Part shown: positions 61,573-64,000 of the stretch, in pieces | Layout of the letters: every line of letters begins with the position of its first letter | Position numbering within the stretch: position 1 is the stretch's first letter | DNA from: Closterium sp. NIES-65 | Taxonomy: Eukaryota > Streptophyta > Zygnematophyceae > Desmidiales > Closteriaceae | Reading direction: 5' to 3' | NCBI GenBank assembly: GCA_948144175.1 | Contig: CANXME010000212.1 | Span: forward strand, 1,551,501 to 1,615,500 | DNA: 64,000 bases | Position numbers and translations under genes: made by a program | Notes under the pieces: generated by a model | Database searches by the model: none | The model's input: the letters and a program-made list of their open reading frames with translations, nothing else | Told to the model about the DNA's origin: nothing

Positions 61573-62200
61573 CTAAGGACCAAAACACCACAGCAACCTG
61601 CACCATAGCGCGGGACACAGCTTTTCAAGCACAAACGCTAAACGCCTAAACATATGCATCGTACATATACTGCATATCTGCCACGCTCTCAAAGCAACGT
61701 GATGCCAACTGCCCTGCCTTGCACCCAAAGGGATTGGTGCGGGCATCCACCCATCGTCTGACCCTCCCAACTGCCGCACCGCGTGCTGTATAATACTCTG
61801 AGCCTGCTCTCGCTGCAGTGCCACAGAAAGTCATGTAGTGAGTCCGGTCTCGAAAATCCGTGCTGACCCGTCATCCCCCCCCAGGTCTTTACGCCGCTGT
61901 GCAATCCGCCGTGCACAAAGCCCTAGAAACTGCCTCATTGGCTCGCTGAGCAAACCAAAAGTCTCCACTACACAAGCGTAAAAGTATGGCGGCGGTTGCA
62001 ATCCCTCTGGATGCGGTGCCCAATCCTGCAACTTGTCCTGCATGTTGGGAACAAATAATCCTAAGCGCCTCTGTCGTGTCGAAACACCAAGACACAAGCG
62101 AAGCAGCACATATCGAGGCACCAGCGAGTCAACCCTCGGAGGTTGATGTAACCGCTGGAGGTTACGCGAAAGTCAAAGGTCAGCGACCTTTGACCTGACA
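61573..62200 (-). pseudogene. Possible retroelement polymerase C-terminal fragment
   Basis: The minus strand reads PPPYFYACVVETFGLLSEPM RQFLGLCARRIAQRR, a stop, then REQAQSIIQHAVRQL. This is weakly like the C-terminal region of some LINE-type polymerases, where a V-E-T-F-G motif precedes Leu/Arg-rich helices. No catalytic motif is seen and frames are broken. It could also be an unrelated gene remnant. Confidence 0.3.
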
Positions 62201-62262
62201 AGAGCAGCGCGACAGCAAGGACACACAACTGACTCGACATTGAGCAGTTGCCCGAGTCACAC

Positions 62263-62653
62263 TGTATCGAACCGCAACAGTTAAGAAGTTATAATTATGT
62301 CTCTTCATATTATCTGTATTCATATATATATATATTCTTGTATCTCTTTGCTTTAATCAACTTACTTTGCCCTCATATACTAGCGCAAGGTGGTTCAAAG
62401 ACTTAACTCTAAACGCTTCCGCTACTACATCACTTTACTCAGACTTTAACTCTACCAAAGATCCTAAAGGGGCTTTCAGCCCAACATGGTATGAGAGCAG
62501 GTTAGAGTTAAATTATTTCTCCTCAATACTTAATACACCAAGAGATATGTCTACTAGAAAGGAGAGGAGCTCCTCCAACGGCTCTCCTGGCACTACTCCT
62601 ACTCCACCTCCTGCCTCTGGCCTACAGACAGAGGAAGGGACAACAACGAGACC
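62263..62653 (+). mobile_element. 5' end of a plus-strand LTR element (LTR, primer site, start of gag)
   Basis: A putative LTR (start uncertain, perhaps 62263 TGTATCGAACCG; TATATATATATATTC near 62323) ends GGCTTTCAGCCCAACA at 62486. It is followed immediately by TGGTATGAGAGCAGGTT (62487), a near match to the tRNA-iMet complement. A short frame starting MSTRKERSSSNGSPGTTPTP opens near 62548. The element is cut by the copia 2 LTR at about 62654. Confidence 0.65.
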
Positions 62654-62790
62654 TGTTGAAACAACGGAACACGAATGGTTGGACTAAGGGTGAAAATAGT
62701 ACAAATACCTAACCCTACAATTATGTACCCCCTATACACTAACCCACTGTAGCCTAAATAAGCACAACAATATATATAATGTTTGACACA
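62654..62790 (-). mobile_element. Copia 2 3' LTR
   Basis: 137 bp on the minus strand starting TGTGTCAAACATTATAT right after the purine run ATGGGGG (62797-62791, polypurine tract). It is homologous to the copia 1 LTR. The lower boundary was placed by that alignment. Confidence 0.75.
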
Positions 62791-62797
62791 CCCCCAT
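62791..62797 (-). promoter_or_regulatory. Copia 2 polypurine tract
   Basis: ATGGGGG on the minus strand directly abuts the LTR start TGTGTC. Confidence 0.65.
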
Positions 62798-63013
62798 AGG
62801 CGAAGTGGGGGAGAACTAGGGGTCACAAGACCAGTCAAGGCAAAACAAGCTCACGGTGGATCTCAAGGATGCCACACAAATTTTGAGCACAAGCAAGTGG
62901 TCACAAGACCAGTTCACATGTAGGTTTATAATAGAACAAGTGGTACAGTGATCACAACCTAGCAAGAGTAAACATGCAGGTATAAATATATAGAGATCAC
63001 AGTACAAACAGAC
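62798..63013 (-). mobile_element. Copia 2 sequence between pol stop and polypurine tract
   Basis: About 215 bp of 3' untranslated element sequence with several CACAAG(A/C)(C)C motifs. No coding content. Confidence 0.6.
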
Positions 63014-64000
63014 TCAAGAAGTAAGCAAGTGAGGTACAGTAGGCACAAGGCCTAGAAGAGTGCAAAAGCGCTGATGGTCACAAGGCTGAAGCGCCTTGGT
63101 GAACACATCAGCAGTGTTGGCCTCAGAGGCCACGTAACGCAGACGAAGCTGACCACGCTGCTGCAGCTCTCGAGCAAGGAAGTAGCGCAGAGCAATGTGC
63201 TTCATTCTGTGCTCCAGTCTGTGCTCCTGACACAAGGCAATGGATGCCTTGTTGTCGACGTACAGCACTGGAGGAGAACGAGGCTGCTCTCCAAGGTCGG
63301 TCAGCAAGTAGGTGAGCCAGCGTAGCTCCTGGGCCGCCATGGCTGTGGCGTAGATCTCAGCCTCACAACTGGAGCTGAGAACAGAAGAAGAGCGAGTAGA
63401 ACGCCAAGAAACCGAACCAGAGCCAAGACTGAAGGAGTAACCCTGAGACGACCGCTGAGTAGCCTGATCATCTGCCCAAGAGGCGTCTGAGTGCCCAGTG
63501 AGAACAACTGGGACTCGCCCTCCAAGCACTAGCCCCATGCCCGACGTACTGCACAAGTAGCGCAACACCCTCTTAGTTGCATCCATGTGCTCCTTCTGGT
63601 GACGGTTGGGAGCGACATAGCGTGCAAGAATGCTAAGAGGGTATGCAAGGTCAGGTCGAGTGCAGGTCATCAGGTACATGAGGCAACCCACAAGCTCTGG
63701 ATACGGGCCACTTGGCTCTACGGACTCATCCGAAGGCAGAGCTGAGAGCGAGTGACCGGTAGGCAGAGGAGTGGGCTGAGGCGAGGAGTACGTGAAGCGG
63801 AAGCGCTGAAGGACCTGCTGCACCATGTGTGACTGAGTCAAGGTGATGGTGTGGCGTGCTCTGTCCCGGGTGATCCGCAAGCCAAGATAGCTTGTCAGTT
63901 CACCCAGGTCTGTGCACGTGTGTCTCTTCTGCAGCTCCGACTTCACGTGGGCGAGTGCCACAGTGTCAGCAGTGGCAAAGACCAAGTCGTCGACGTACAC
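63014..64000 (-). CDS. Copia 2 reverse transcriptase (end) and complete RNase H, continues beyond window
   Basis: An open frame of 328 codons from the window edge: YVDDLVFATADTVALAHVKS (RT catalytic motif at the edge), TCTRPDLAYPLSILARYVAP, LTGHSDASWADDQATQRSSQ (RNase H Asp), SSSCEAEIYATAMAAQELRW (Glu), PPVLYVDNKASIALCQ (Asp), IALRYFLAREL and ANTADVFTKAL. No stop or frameshift, unlike copia 1, so this copy is younger. The remainder lies above 64000. Confidence 0.92.
   Translation of the reverse strand: MYVDDLVFATADTVALAHVKSELQKRHTCTDLGELTSYLGLRITRDRARHTITLTQSHMVQQVLQRFRFTYSSPQPTPLPTGHSLSALPSDESVEPSGPYPELVGCLMYLMTCTRPDLAYPLSILARYVAPNRHQKEHMDATKRVLRYLCSTSGMGLVLGGRVPVVLTGHSDASWADDQATQRSSQGYSFSLGSGSVSWRSTRSSSVLSSSCEAEIYATAMAAQELRWLTYLLTDLGEQPRSPPVLYVDNKASIALCQEHRLEHRMKHIALRYFLARELQQRGQLRLRYVASEANTADVFTKALQPCDHQRFCTLLGLVPTVPHLLTS

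Overview
This is eukaryotic nuclear DNA. Genes have GT-AG introns, several products look plastid-targeted, and LTR retrotransposons of the Ty1/copia order carry plant-type tRNA-iMet primer sites. The gene set is a CASTOR/POLLUX ion channel, IPUT1 (sphingolipid glucuronosyltransferase), MurB (plastid peptidoglycan), FLAP1/DUF1517, a DUF218 protein, a soluble prolyl 4-hydroxylase and a hybrid histidine kinase/receiver. Together they point to a streptophyte, most likely a charophyte alga (a zygnematophyte such as Closterium would fit) or a bryophyte. This is inference; no species marker is visible.

Layout. 1-4.5 kb: 3' part of a CASTOR/POLLUX-like channel (+). 5.1-6.9 kb: DUF218 protein (+). 7.7-13.3 kb: IPUT1-like GT8 enzyme (+). 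14.1-19.6 kb: MurB (+). 20.3-24.9 kb: FLAP1 (+). 25.6-45.5 kb: a duplicated block with three paralogues of an unrecognised single-exon gene (called geneX alpha, beta and gamma here), two decayed FLAP1 copies (one split by a small non-autonomous LTR element) and a prolyl 4-hydroxylase. Much of this block is an inverted duplication. 45.5-51.4 kb: degenerate tandem duplications without a recognisable gene. 51.5-54.2 kb: 3' part of a hybrid histidine kinase (-). 54.3-61.3 kb: a decayed, 3'-truncated copia element (-). 61.3-64 kb: a possible retroelement scrap, the 5' end of a plus-strand LTR element, and the LTR and RT/RNase H end of a second copia element (-) that runs out of the window.

Two window-wide signals are not explained by ordinary annotation. 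First, almost every multi-exon gene carries tandem partial copies of its own exons. Copies upstream of an intact exon keep the acceptor and exon head; copies downstream keep the exon tail and donor. For IPUT1, MurB, FLAP1, the hydroxylase and the visible part of the channel, joining one intact copy of each exon gives an uninterrupted reading frame. Second, nearly 30 sites carry a short palindrome with core TTGAG-N6-CTCAA, in which the central six bases vary but usually stay self-complementary. Many of these sit exactly at the joint of a local direct duplication (X-palindrome-X). The copia elements and the geneX genes lack them. The palindrome family, the geneX family and the inverted block are the best candidates for undescribed biology. 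I worked by eye, so repeat ends are accurate to a few bases and homologies rest on remembered family motifs, not searches.
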